From Clavelina lepadiformis (taxonomy: Eukaryota > Chordata > Ascidiacea > Aplousobranchia > Clavelinidae): a stretch of DNA of 64,000 bases. Made by a program: the position numbers and the translations under genes. Numbering within the stretch: the stretch's first letter is position 1; each line of letters opens with the position of its first letter. The stretch is taken from positions 1,862,501 through 1,926,500 of the forward strand of contig NC_135241.1 in assembly GCF_947623445.1 (NCBI RefSeq), written 5' to 3'. Shown in pieces: positions 48,636 to 60,436 of this stretch. Under the pieces are notes generated by a model that was given only the letters and a program-made list of their open reading frames with translations, made no database searches and was not told the origin of the DNA.

Positions 48636-48847
48636 TTTACAGCAGAACGATGGTTGAAAAAGCTTAATTATGAAATCACAAAACAGGTGTTGACGCTGAT
48701 GAACGATTTTAAGTTTAAGCACAAAAAAGCTTGAAAAAACGATGTCAAATATTAGCCCGTTATATTGCGTCAGAAACAACCACAGCAATAAACCTTTTTA
48801 CAATAGATCATGTCGTAATCTGTATACGTTCATATTTATTTCTGTAG

Positions 48848-49457
48848 GAACAGATTAATCTTGCACACCACGGAGAAAGCGAGTCTTGGAAAATCTGAAT
48901 ATTTGATTCTGGAGAATTTGATGTCTTCATCAGAATCCTGTTTCCCGCTTGGATCGACCTGAAGCCTTAAATCAAGTTCAGTTTAAAAAACTATTGAAGT
49001 TTTTGCGTAATCGTCTCTCTCTCTTAAGATGACACCGACCTAACAGTCATGTTTGTCCTCAACAGAACCACTGTGTTGCTCGTGAATGGGAAGACTTTTC
49101 TCCGCTTCATTTATTGCTGCGTCATAATCACCGAGCTCATATAAACAACCTCCGATGTCATAAAAGCAACGTGCCTTTTATATTACCTTCCCCGGCACGT
49201 CACGTTGATCGACAGGAGCAAAATATACAGATGCATCCATGAATCGATCGATTGCGAGTTGATATTCTTCCGGTTTGTATTGTCACTCAGCACTGATGTG
49301 AACAAGTTCACTGCAAAGTTTACAGTTTTGACTTTTAGATAAGTTTAAGTTGAGAACTTCAGACCTGACTCGTCCGACGAACTGAAGCGCTTTTTGAAAG
49401 CGATCCATGTAATACAAGCACCGTGCTTTCTCACACGTCACTGCTCCTTTCAACTTT
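48848..49457 (-). pseudogene. Truncated relic of the nucleotidyltransferase-TPR gene (copy A)
   Basis: Matches roughly residues 600-807 of the intact gene at 50437-52860, including LNLNLSESQK, YELGDYDAAINEAEKSL and EDKHDC. Frame breaks are present: a stop in place of a codon near 49,180 and a loss of frame after the EDKHDC region. No N-terminal or nucleotidyltransferase part is present. Confidence 0.8.
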
Positions 49458-50436
49458 GGAAAAGTATCTTAAAGATATTAACCAGAGAACTGTAGTTTGT
49501 AGAAAGAATTGTGTCCTTGCAAAATAATGTATTGTCGAATTTAAACGTCAGTCAACATAAAACGCAAAAACCTGAACAAAAAATGTGGCTGGGGGAACAA
49601 GCTACTACAATGCGATAAAAATACTATAATTTATCTTTATCAACATGAAATATATGAAGAAAAACTTTAATAAAGTCATTGTAGTAATTAAATTGTTCAA
49701 GCAATTTTATTATATTTTTTTTATATGATTGATTCAGGCTTTCGCGGGACGCACAGAAAATTGTCTCGGGCCGTACTTTGCCCGTACTCCGGACTACACC
49801 GTCTTTATTTTCACGCTTCTCATGTATTTTCAGGCATACGGTGTTTGAGTATAGAGATATTTGAGCTTTCTAAACCAACAAGTCAATCTGCTTACTTGCT
49901 CAATCATTGCAAATAGTTTATTGAGCGAATTATTATCGCTTCTACACATAGGCGTAATAGACTACTTACAACAGATTAAGAACAACACAGCTACAATCAT
50001 AAAGTTACTTGTCTCTGTAATTAAAGGGAATATTGAAACAAAAAATACAAATTGCGTTAACGCAGCTCAAATTCACCGAAGACACCAATTTTTAAAAATG
50101 GTTGAACTACTTCAAATAAAAAATCTCGTCATTTACATTTATTTTCAGAGTAATTTAGGAAAACAATATAACGTCATAATCTAATCAACAATACCGACAA
50201 GAAAACACGTGAAGTGCATGAAAGTGCTAGAAATATTTACAGGAGAACAATGTTTGAAAAAGCTTACTTATGAGATCACAAAACATGTACTGTGGTAACG
50301 CCGTTGAACGAGTTTTAGTTTAGCGACAATAAGCTTGAGAAAACGATGTAAAATATTGACCAGATATATTGCGTCGAAATCAATTATGGCGGTAAAATTT
50401 GGCAATGATTCATGTTTCAATCTACACATGTTCATA

Positions 50437-52860
50437 TTAGATTTTGTTACAGCAGATTATTCTTGCATACCACGGATTAAACGAGTTTTGGCAAATTTTA
50501 ATATTCTTTTTGGCAAATTTGATTTCTTCATCAGAACCTTGTTTCTCGCTTGGAACGAACTGAAGCCTTAAATCAAGTTCAGTTTGAAAATGTTCGGTAG
50601 CTTCTGAGTATTTTTTTCTCTTAAGATGACACCGACCTAACAACGAATAACAATCACATTTGTCCTCAACAGAACCATTGTGTTGTTCGTAATGTTGAAG
50701 ACTTTTCTCCGCTTCATTTATTGCTGCGTCATAATCACCGAGCTCATATAAACAAACTCCGATGCAACAATGACAATTTGCTCTTATTATTTCCTTTGTT
50801 GGCATTTCACGCTGATCGATACCATCACAACAATCAGAAGCTTCCATAAATTGGTCGATTGCGAGTTGATATTTTTTCAGATTAAATTGACATTCAGCAC
50901 TGATGAAAGCAAACTCATTGCGATGTGAATATTTTTGACTTTCAGATAAATTTAAGTTGAGAATTTCAGACTTGACTCGTCCGATGAACTGAAGCGCTTC
51001 TTGAAAGCGATCCAAGTTACACAAGCACGCCGCTTTGCCACATAACACACTCCATTTCAACACCGGATCTTCTATATCGCATCCTTCTAACAACTCCAAC
51101 ATAAGAAGTGATTCTTTGTAAAAATCCATGCTGCGGTAAGTATGCGCTACAAAATATCGTGTCCACATTTCATCTTCGGATAATGTCTTTGGTGATTGCT
51201 CCTGTGAATAACTTTCCCATTCCCTGATGATGCGATCGTGAAGTTGAAACAAGTAAAGCATAAAAAAGGTATCACGTGGTTTCAATGCAATGCTGAATGT
51301 CAGATTGCTTAAATCATCTTCATTTCCAAGCACATCCTGCAATTTGTACGCAATTGCAAAATAGTCCACCATGCTTTTTTCGCCAACTGTATCCAGCAAA
51401 TTGGCGAAAACCTGGTTATCAAAAATACTAAAAAACTGCTCTTCACCAAGGTCATCATCTTGGCTTTCTTTTTCCATGTAGACCTTGAGACGAACTTGGC
51501 AGCTCACTGCAACAGCGTATGATAGGAGATGGGCGGTTTCGTCATCGATTATGTTGTTGTTATTTAATTGATCTATGATCGCAAATGACGAGCCATCATC
51601 AATAGAGTTGAGTCGACCCAATGCTGAAATAAATAAGGTAGTAGCGCGATAAACAAGTCGTTTGATGTTGCACTTGCTGTCTGTACTGGCTGCATTCAAA
51701 CTGTCGAAAGCGTGGAAATTTTTCAAATCTTCGTTGAGTTGCTGCATTAATCGTTCGTGGTTGGAAAGCTTATCACTTTGTAAAGCAACTTTTATTCCCT
51801 CATAAAATTGTTGATATATCTGCTCATCTCCATAGACCTGGCAAGTAGTTATTAACACGTTCGGTATATTGTATCCATTCTTCAAATCCTCATCCTCGTC
51901 CAAATATGTCAGCATCTCACTCACTGGTTTAATAAACTCGTTTGTAAATTGTTTCTTCTCTGTCTTCTCCATTCTGCCAAGTGGAAAATGGCAAGCATAC
52001 GGTCTTATGAAGTCGAAACTGATTCCACGTTTTGTAAAAGCGTCGAAGAACTCTCTCTCACCTGGCTTTGTAACGTGTTTAAAGTTTAGAATGGCGACGC
52101 TCGGAATAATGGTTTCCTGCAAGTTGATAATGATGGTTTGGAATATGACAGAGAACCAACGAAAATACTCTAATGTTTGAGAATAATTTTCTTCTTCCTG
52201 CACACCTTCCTTCAGCAGTATGATGTGCTCAAAATCCGAGTAAGGTGTGATCTCACATCTGGCAAGAGAACCCATTCCGGTAATGGAGTACTTGCATGGG
52301 GGATTCCCCATTAATTTCTCGCATTCCTTTGATACGAACTTCATCATATTTTTGTATTTCTGAGTTATTTGAGTTTGAATTGTTTTAATGTTTGCAATCA
52401 TTTCATTTTCCAAAGTTTTTTGTTCATGTTTCATTAAATCAAAAGAAATATTCTTCAACATTAGCAAACTTTCATTGGTTTCTTTTCTCAGTTTTACGGC
52501 CATTTCCTTAACTTTCCCGGCAATTTTCAACAGGTCGATATCAAGTATCTTAGCGCCGGCTGTTTTCAGCAAATCTGAGCAGAAATCTTTAAGAGATTGT
52601 TTGAATTGCTCGTTGTCAGGTTGTCTGGTCACTGCAGCGTTTAAAAGCGCAGCACTTCTGATTAGACTCAACTTCTTTGTGTTGGAGTCATCCTGCTTGC
52701 TTTGTTCCTTATACAGCAGTCCAATCTGATGGAAGATGAAAGCAGATTTCTCTGGCTCTGCTTCCTTGCCATTTTCATTTAAAAATCCTTTTAATTTCTC
52801 GGCCATTTTGTTTAACTCTTGCTCCCATGATGAAGCATCTACATGTGAAGATCCTGCCAT
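50437..52860 (-). CDS. GlnD/DUF294-like nucleotidyltransferase with TPR repeats
   Basis: Intronless gene for 807 residues. The N-terminal ~190 residues are helical and charged, with coiled-coil character. Next comes a nucleotidyltransferase signature, GMGSLARCEITPYSDFEHII (195-214), with the GS and a D-x-E pair (D209, E211) expected to hold metal; it resembles the PII-uridylyltransferase/DUF294 domain of bacteria. The C-terminal ~240 residues contain TPR-like helix pairs such as LGDYDAAINEAEKSLQHYEQ and KKYSEATEHFQTEL. The sequence shows a likely enzyme plus protein-binding scaffold. Substrate and role are unknown. Related domain fusions occur in several marine invertebrates, but I recall no described function. 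Two broken partial copies lie on either side. The lack of introns contrasts with most neighbours and may mean retroposition or transfer. The ATG at 52860 is the first in frame. Confidence 0.75.
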   Translation of the reverse strand: MAGSSHVDASSWEQELNKMAEKLKGFLNENGKEAEPEKSAFIFHQIGLLYKEQSKQDDSNTKKLSLIRSAALLNAAVTRQPDNEQFKQSLKDFCSDLLKTAGAKILDIDLLKIAGKVKEMAVKLRKETNESLLMLKNISFDLMKHEQKTLENEMIANIKTIQTQITQKYKNMMKFVSKECEKLMGNPPCKYSITGMGSLARCEITPYSDFEHIILLKEGVQEEENYSQTLEYFRWFSVIFQTIIINLQETIIPSVAILNFKHVTKPGEREFFDAFTKRGISFDFIRPYACHFPLGRMEKTEKKQFTNEFIKPVSEMLTYLDEDEDLKNGYNIPNVLITTCQVYGDEQIYQQFYEGIKVALQSDKLSNHERLMQQLNEDLKNFHAFDSLNAASTDSKCNIKRLVYRATTLFISALGRLNSIDDGSSFAIIDQLNNNNIIDDETAHLLSYAVAVSCQVRLKVYMEKESQDDDLGEEQFFSIFDNQVFANLLDTVGEKSMVDYFAIAYKLQDVLGNEDDLSNLTFSIALKPRDTFFMLYLFQLHDRIIREWESYSQEQSPKTLSEDEMWTRYFVAHTYRSMDFYKESLLMLELLEGCDIEDPVLKWSVLCGKAACLCNLDRFQEALQFIGRVKSEILNLNLSESQKYSHRNEFAFISAECQFNLKKYQLAIDQFMEASDCCDGIDQREMPTKEIIRANCHCCIGVCLYELGDYDAAINEAEKSLQHYEQHNGSVEDKCDCYSLLGRCHLKRKKYSEATEHFQTELDLRLQFVPSEKQGSDEEIKFAKKNIKICQNSFNPWYARIICCNKI

Positions 52861-55520
52861 TATTTTACCAAAATCTTAACTTCAACACAAACAACTACAC
52901 CTACAATTTTTCCGTTTGCTGTCCGCTATATGGCTTAACATTGCTGGAAATAATTGATTGGAAATTTGTTTAGTTCTAGGACTGACTTTATTTTAAATTG
53001 TGGTCTTTTAACCTATTAGTTAGCAACAGCAACTAGTTAACAGTATTCGTACATCAACTGATTTAGTGACAGATAAAAAAGCATTTTAAATTAAATTGAA
53101 AACGAGCTTGAAAGACAGTGTGAGCAATTCACGACGACTTGAACAGAATTACAAATTCTTCACAAGTATCAACTTTCAATGATTTGTATGATTTCTATGT
53201 GCCGTTTTACATCAGATGTGGCGCGTACAAACAAATGCTGAGCCAGCATTCATAGCGAGATAATTGTAGATCCAGCTCAGCTGTATTCAAGGTTTTTAGA
53301 CGAGGAGCAACAAGCAGTTTGCTTTCGTGATTTCAAGTCAAACGACTATCATCTGGAAAATTTATGAGCAACTTTTATAAATTTAACTTAGCTTGTTTTG
53401 TGACATGATGTTACTATTTACTCGCTCGCAGGGATGGTAATAAGATAATATTTTAGCTCAAAATTTAACGTTTAATTTTTACATGGGCACTTGTCCACAC
53501 TCGCATACCAACATCAAGGAAGTAGAAACAACACAATGAGACGAGCCTGCAGTTGTCATTTCAAAGTTTTGTCATCACATTAGAGTGATCAAGGTAGGAC
53601 GCCATTTGTAAGGCAATTATCAAAGCAGAAAAGGTTTATAAGTTAAACTATTGCATCGTCTGCACCATCGGCATTTGTATTATTAGATTATATTATTTTT
53701 TTATTATATTTATATCATTAACCCGGCTCTTAAAACTTTTCGGTGAAATTAGATGAGCTTATCATAAACTTGGATTGCTTTCGGTAATATTTTTTACGAA
53801 CGCTTTGCTTTTAAATTAGGTGTACAACCGATTCAATGTTTAGTAATTTAGTACATGCAAACAAATCAATGGAAGTTGTACAGAAATTACCATTCTGTGA
53901 CCAGGAAACGTTCACATTCTTCATAATTATTCTGCCATTCAGTTGATCCGTATTTGTTTGCATAAGAATTACCTCATTTTTAATTGCATTGGGTGCTTTA
54001 TGTTTTAAGTTTAAACCAAGCAACATATACTCTTATGTTAGAAACTCAAGTTACAAGAACTCACTCGAGCCAAGTGAGCGCAAGACCATATCATGCTTAT
54101 AACATATATCTAGTATTCTAGTGTAACATAAGCTACGCAGTCTGAAGCCAACGACCTTGTGGTGGTCTGAAGCCAACGACTTCCACACAAGGCACACACT
54201 GAGCTGTAATTGTCGAAGCTGGCCACGCAAACTTTCACAGTTTGTTTAAGAAATGTTGAAAATTGTACAAATTTTGCGGAAGTGAAACTCTATTTTAAAA
54301 CAATGGTTGATTTGTTTTGTATTAAGCGTCTGTTACAGATATGAGCTCGACATAATGGTATCATCGAGAATAAATAATAATAAACATAAATATAACCTCG
54401 GAGTATTAAAGAAAACCATGTTGAATAGAATAATTATGCATTGACTTATACAGCAGTCTTGAGCTAATTTTCGTGCATATTTTAAAACTAAACAACACAT
54501 ATTTCTGGTAATTTTGTGGATAAGTCTCAAGCTCAAGTTACCTTAGTTTTCTTTTATTCTCATAAAAAAAACTATTCTAAGATATACATCTGATTTCGGT
54601 GTTAAATTAACTTCTGCGTGCATAAACCATTTTAGTTAATTTCAACAAAGATGTTCTCTTAAAGAATTTCACGTTTCTGTTCGTGCGTGCACCGCGCACC
54701 TGCAGTTGTCCTCGCAATTTTTGGTTGTTTGGCGCAGGCAATATCTTGCTGAAAATGGTTATACACTGCGGCCCGTCCTATATACACGGTACAGTACTGT
54801 ACAGTTATTCCGCCTGCGATACAATATTTGTCAGAAAACGATCACACGTCATATACCAAACATACCCTGTATGTGTAAACAGCTTTATTTAAAACTAAAC
54901 TAACGTTATCACCCAGAAGAAAATGTGAAAGCAATTGTGAAGAAACGGCGTCTCGCTTGGCTGCATGTGGCGTAACACAGTTTGCTAAAAAGTTTCATCG
55001 CTTTTGCACTCAGCTAACTACGCCATTGTGCTTCGAACTCGCTTTTGTGGTTTGTAAATCGACGTATGAGTATTTTCCCAGAGCATACGAAGCGGCGACC
55101 ACTGTACTGTAATCGTAGCTTATAGCCTGGCGAGGATTTGAATGGCCAAGTCGAAGCTATACTAAATAATAGAAAAACATAAAATTGAATTTAAAAAATT
55201 TTGTTTGTTTGTAAGTCGGGAAGAGTGTCTGTAGATTAATGTTTTTTTTTAACTATAAGATTTTTGGTTTATTGCGGATTACAGATTTATTATTCTCGGT
55301 CGTAAGTGCATCGAATTATATTGTATTGTTTATTTTTCGTAATTGTCTGTGAGGGAACAAAAACTAAAATGCTAACCATTATATAGTGACAAAATAACAA
55401 TTACAGTATTGTTAAAGTCAAGCTGGACCTGACCAATATTAAATTCTGCGATTTCCATGAAAATGATAGACGTTGTACCCAACCTAATGACTTCAAAAGG
55501 TATGTTGCTAATCAGCGGCC
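52861..55520. other. Intergenic, no gene recognised
   Basis: Upstream of the nucleotidyltransferase-TPR gene. AT-rich, with small open frames only (for example minus 53811-54026) and no recognised family or element. Confidence 0.4.
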
Positions 55521-55523
55521 AGC

Positions 55524-55852
55524 ATGGCTGGTGTTGTTTTACAGTCCGGGAATTACCCCAAGGCAGTTTACGTGGTAGAAACCGGATCGACATTCAAGAA
55601 CCGATTCACAGGTCACAGAAGCGAAATCCATAGCCATAAGCCATAGTCATGAACATAGCCATAAACCAGTAGCTGAACATTTCAACTCACCCGGCCGTAA
55701 CATCAACGACATCACCGTATTACGAAAATTAATTTCTAATAACCGCCTTGATCGCAGAATGGAAAAACATTACAAAGCGCACCATTCACCTGTTTAACTG
55801 CACTAATGACGGCCTCAACAGAGATGCCGGTTTTGTGGGACTTTATCAATAA
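55524..55852 (+). pseudogene. GIY-YIG endonuclease fragment, Penelope-like element remnant
   Basis: Over three shifted plus-strand frames one reads VVLQSGNYPKAVYVVETGST, then FKNRFTGHRSEIHSHKP, then KPVAEHFNSPGRNINDI and LRKLISNNRLDRRMEKHY, ending with a GLNRDAGF-like tail. Order and spacing fit the GIY-YIG nuclease C-terminus of Penelope-like retroelements (usual form YVGETG...FN.HR.DI...PVA.HFN.PGH). A small internal duplication of catagccata breaks the frame, and the first glycine of the VGETG motif is replaced. Dead fragment; no reverse transcriptase seen upstream. Confidence 0.6.
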
Positions 55853-56215
55853 ATGTTTATTTTTGGATTCTAAAACAGCACACCTTGGCTTAATTCCTGT
55901 TTTAGCTACACACAAAGCTACGATCATAAATTTACTTGTCTCAGTAACTACACCGACAAAACAAAAACAACAAATTGCGTCAAAGCAGCTCAATTTAAAC
56001 GAAAAACGTTGATCTATTTCAAAACGAAAAACCTTGTCATGCGCAAGTCAGCATCGGAGTAATTTAAAATAATTGTAGTTTTGTCGGCATAGTTTAATCA
56101 ACAATAACAATGATGGATAAGCGCGTAAAAGTGCCAGAAATACTTACAGCAGAACAATGGTTGAAAAATCTTAATTATGAAATCACAAAACATATGCGTT
56201 CGGACTGAAGAAACT
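55838..56215. repeat. 3'-flank module shared with the duplicated blocks
   Basis: Similar to about 47,735-48,037 and 58,590-58,880, and more distantly to about 49,990-50,290 just beyond the intact nucleotidyltransferase-TPR gene. Shared words include caaattgcgtcaaagcagct and tgatggataagcg. This copy lacks the solo LTR, which is how that insertion was recognised. Confidence 0.75.
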
Positions 56216-57215
56216 TAGTTGAATATACTGTAGGTGTAATTAATATATAACTTGTATAACCATTTCCTCAATCTCAACGCTTGCATAAAACGTTTTTAGT
56301 CGTTTCACATATCAGTTGTAAATACTTTACGGTCAGTTTTGCGACTTCTTTCTGGTCTGCGCTCTAAGTAACCTCACTAGTTTGCTTTGTGACAGTGCTG
56401 CCCTTTGTACCTTTATATGATACCGATTACTTTTAACGTCGTAACCGATGTGTGGTTTGTGCCGATTGTACGAGCATTTTAACTCTACCCAACTATTCCT
56501 CACTCTAGCCCTGCGAGAACTCGTAGATTTTGCAAACACAAACCATTACATCTCGAGTAAGTAATTTAAGGTGTTATACGCTTCTAATTTTGTTTGTTCT
56601 ATTATTTGTTTGAAAGCGATTCCGTCATTCGCTGCGTTTCTGTATATAAATGATTGCTCTGTTTGATCAGAACACTCCTGTTTCGCGCAATATTCGATCT
56701 CCATATCAGCTATAACTAGTACATTAGCCATTAAATACGCGTGTTTGTAAAGAATTGTCGCTATGGAAACTTTTGTATTCCTTGAAAGATTTCACGCACT
56801 GATGGGAGCATCATGTTATGGCGAGCCATGCTAGACAAAAGTTTAGATCTTTACATGTGAGGTACATCGGGTTGGACAAGTGGAACACCAACGCCGCAAA
56901 AATGGCAAAGTGTTAAATTTTATCACAACTTTGCAAATTATGTTTTGTTTTCATAACTTGATTGGTAGGTTTTCAAACGTAATTCTATGGATTCCAATCA
57001 CGAAACAAGAAGCCAAACGTCAAAACCGGCATTCAAACAGGCTTTTCTGTGATTGCCGTTGCACGATTCGTATGTCATACCACAAGTTTGGCGAAGGCGC
57101 AATCAATAATATTTTTCATGAGCTAAAGGGGCGGATAAGGATAAGGGGCATTCAAACAGGCAACAGGCAAAAACGGCATAACTCTGCAGTCCGGCATATA
57201 TGTGCTGTATATGGC

Positions 57216-57743
57216 CACAGGTGGGCAGTGCTGCGGTACTAAAACGAATTACTATACCACGGTACTTTTTCAGTACCGATACCGATACCGGTATCGTCGT
57301 TACTTTTGAAAAAGGTACCGAATCTCTGTACCGAATTACTTTTTTCAAGAAATTTCAATCGGTCCCGGTACTCGGTACTTTTCACGTGATTAGTTCAAAA
57401 TTTTAATAAGTATTTTTTCAAAAATAGCCTACTTGTTAATTAATCCTTAATACTAACTTTAGCATATGTTGATCTTTTTTGATCTAGTAATGTCAAGTAA
57501 AATTGCAAGCGATTAACGTCAAATATGTTTTGACCTGGAGTAGCTATTACCGGAGGTATAATAGCGGCAAACATTGCATTTGCATCAGCATCTTATACAC
57601 AAAAAGTACCGGTGCCGAGTACCGACAAAGTACCGAACTACTTTTTTAGAATAGTACCGAATACCGGAACCGTCGGTACATTTTTCGCCAAGTAACGGTA
57701 CCTTTACCGACGGTATTTTCAAAGTACCGACTGCCCACCTCTG
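57216..57743. mobile_element. hAT-type element inside duplication copy B
   Basis: 528 bp, same position and ends as the copy A element. Flanks TATATGGC (57208-57215) and TATACGGC (57744-57751). The shared site means insertion came before the duplication. Confidence 0.8.
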
Positions 57744-58882
57744 TATACGGCACATTACAGTGCAGTACAGTTATTTGGCCCATGGTAAAAAATCGACAAA
57801 TTGTTATTTGGCCCATGGTACATCAACACCGCATGGTACAGTTGGTTTCGAAACCTTATTCAAATTTTCATTGCCGAAAAACCAAGCCATAATGATCAGC
57901 TGTGAAGCCGATCTCACACTTCTTTTCGTAGTGTTAAGAAAACGTCACAAGAACTAAACTTCTCACTTTGCGCATAAGCTTAAAGCTAAAAGCTAATACA
58001 GCATGTTTTTTTTACGTGTAAAATCCCTCGTCCAGCTTTCCGCTTTCGATCAGCCATATTTGGTCATAAAATAGGTCAACGTAAGTCACGTCGGAAATGC
58101 GTCGAATGGCATCGAATAGCAGGTAAGTAATTGCGATTGGAGCTTACAACTTTTTTTCATTTATTTACCGGAAAAATGGGCTTGATTGGTAACATGTGAA
58201 AAGTAAGTCATACAGCTTTTAAACATTATACCGCTTGCCAGTGCTGTTGGTCTTCACAATCGCTAGACTCGTTTTAACCCCAATAACAACTTTCTGGTTT
58301 TAGTGATTTTCAAACTGGGACTAACTCAGTTACTAAATGTTACTTGCTATATGAGCGAGGAGCTTCAAGTGCTTTCTGGAGATAATGCAAGCATTACTAG
58401 CATCGAGCATCCAGATACTGTATTATAATGCAAGCAATGCCAAGAGTTACTGAACCAAAAAGTGGTTAGACGGTTTTGTCATGCTTCAAAGAAGACCATC
58501 GTAAAACACTCAACCACGACGAAACACCCGTAAGCCTTTTATTGTTGTTGTATTTCTATGATATTAGCCGTGTCTTTATACATAAATGTTTCTTTTTGGA
58601 TTCTAATACAGCACACCATGGCCTAATTCCCGTTTTCAGCTACACACAAAGCTACAATCATGAAGCTACTTGTCTCTGTATTTACAAGGACATTGAAACA
58701 AAAACAACAAATTGCGTCAAAGCAGCTCAAATTAAACAAAAACGTTGAACTATTTCAAAACGAAAAATGTTGTCATGCGCAAAACAGTATCGAAGTAATT
58801 TAAAACAATTGTAATGATGACGTCATATTGTAATCAACAATAACAACGATGGATAAGCGCTTGAAAATGCCAGAAATATTTA

Positions 58883-59487
58883 TGTCACGGGATTATTTTT
58901 ACGCGCCCGTTTTAGATCCAACACATTTTAATATTGCGTCACCAAATTTGTAAGTCACTTGATTACAGTGTGAGTCGTTATCTGTTTTAGATAGACTGCA
59001 TTTTAATTACCCAATTAGAGAGTCAATTGTTGACATTGTACACTGTTTGTTCGCACCACTCTTGTAGGTTAATTTAGTCCAATGTGTGGGTCAACTTCTG
59101 TTTTTATTTGCGTTGTGCATTGTCTCATTCTTATGCATGCTCGTCAGGTTTTCTTATGCTTGCTCACGTGCTGACGTATTTTACCTCTTTATATGTACAC
59201 GTGTTTTTAGTCTGTGACGTCTTACATCGCTACCTCTAGAGCCTAATTGGTATTTAGCGTCCCGCGTTTATTTTCTCAGTGCGTGACAATTAACGGTGGA
59301 ATCTGTGTTTGTGTGGTGTTGCGCTCAGCTGGGGAACGAGTGTTGATTCAGTCTACGTTTGGATGTAACAGAGGAAAGATGGCTGTTTTTATCAAAAAAA
59401 TGCTGATAAAAGTTAAAAAAGCGAAAGGAGCGAATTGACTAGCCGTAAAAGCGGGAAGTTTCCTGTCTAAGGAAGATCTTGGTTACA
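58883..59487. mobile_element. Probable solo LTR inside duplication copy B
   Basis: About 605 bp from TGTCACG to GGTTACA, flanked by TTTA; the orthologous insertion to 48038-48635. Confidence 0.6.
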
Positions 59488-59699
59488 TTTACAGCAGAAC
59501 GATGGTTGAAAAAGCTTAATTATGAAATCACAAAACAGGTGTTGACGCTGATGAACGATTTTAAGTTTAAGCACAAAAAAGCTTGAAAAAACGATGTCAA
59601 ATATTAGCCCGTTATATTGCGTCAGAAACAACCACAGCAATCAACCTTTTTACAATAGATCATGTCGTAATCTGTATACGTTCATATTTATTTCTGTAA

Positions 59700-60290
59700 C
59701 AACAGATTAATCTTGCATACCACGGAGAAAGCGAGTCTTGGAAAATCTGAATATTTGATTCTGGAGAATTTGATGTCTTCATCAGAATCTTGTTTCCCGC
59801 TTGGATCGACCTGAAGCCTTAAATCAAGTTCAGTTTAAAAAACTATTGAAGTTTTTGCGTAATCGTCTCTCTCTCTCAAGATGACACCGACCTAACAGTC
59901 ATGTTTGTCCTCAACAGAACCACTGTGTTGCTCGTGAATGGGAAGACTTTTCTCCGATTCATTTATTGCTGCGTCATAATCACCGAGCTCATATAAACAA
60001 CCTCCGATGTCATAAAAGCAACGTGCCTTGTATATTCCCTTCCCCGGCACGTCACGTTGATCGACAGGAGCAAAATATACAGATGTATCCATGAATCGAT
60101 CGATTGCGAGTTGATATTCTTCCGGTTTGTATTGAAACTCAGCACTGATGTGAACAAGTTCACTGCAAAGTTTATACTTTTGACTTTCAGATAAATTTAA
60201 GTTGAGAACTACAGACCTGACTCGTCCGACGAACTGAAGCGCTTTTCGAAAGCGATCCATGTAATACTGTGCACCATGCTTTCTCACACT
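59700..60290 (-). pseudogene. Truncated relic of the nucleotidyltransferase-TPR gene (copy B)
   Basis: A 131-codon frame (59892-60287) is preserved: FRKALQFVGRVRS, LNLNLSESQKYK, YELGDYDAAINESEKSL, EDKHDC, matching about residues 610-745 of the intact protein. It ends at a stop where the intact gene continues for some 60 more residues. It lacks the catalytic domain and has no evident promoter of its own, so it is treated as a relic. A short TPR-only protein cannot be excluded. Confidence 0.7.
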
Positions 60291-60436
60291 TCACTGCTCT
60301 TTTCAACTTTGGAAAAGTATCTTAAAGCTAATAACAAGAGAACTGTAGTTTGTAGAAAAAATTGTGTCCGTGCAATATAATGTTTTGTCGAACTTAAACG
60401 TCAGTCAACATAAAACGCAAAAATCTGAACAAAAAA

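Larger units (their letters stand above)
45601..49583. repeat. Segmental duplication, copy A
   Basis: About 4 kb repeated in direct orientation at 56574-60436 with high identity by eye. It carries, left to right, an unassigned ~790-bp segment, a hAT element, a 3'-flank module, a probable solo LTR and a truncated relic of the nucleotidyltransferase-TPR gene. The left edge is judged by where ctaattttgtttgttctatt begins to match, the right edge by the loss of identity after a shared AAAAAA run. Confidence 0.9.
56574..60436. repeat. Segmental duplication, copy B
   Basis: Direct copy of 45601-49583 with the same internal order. Small indels separate the two, for example an extra TAGAGAG word near 59,017 and a changed stretch around 57,125-57,180. 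The intact nucleotidyltransferase-TPR gene lies between the copies. Confidence 0.9.
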
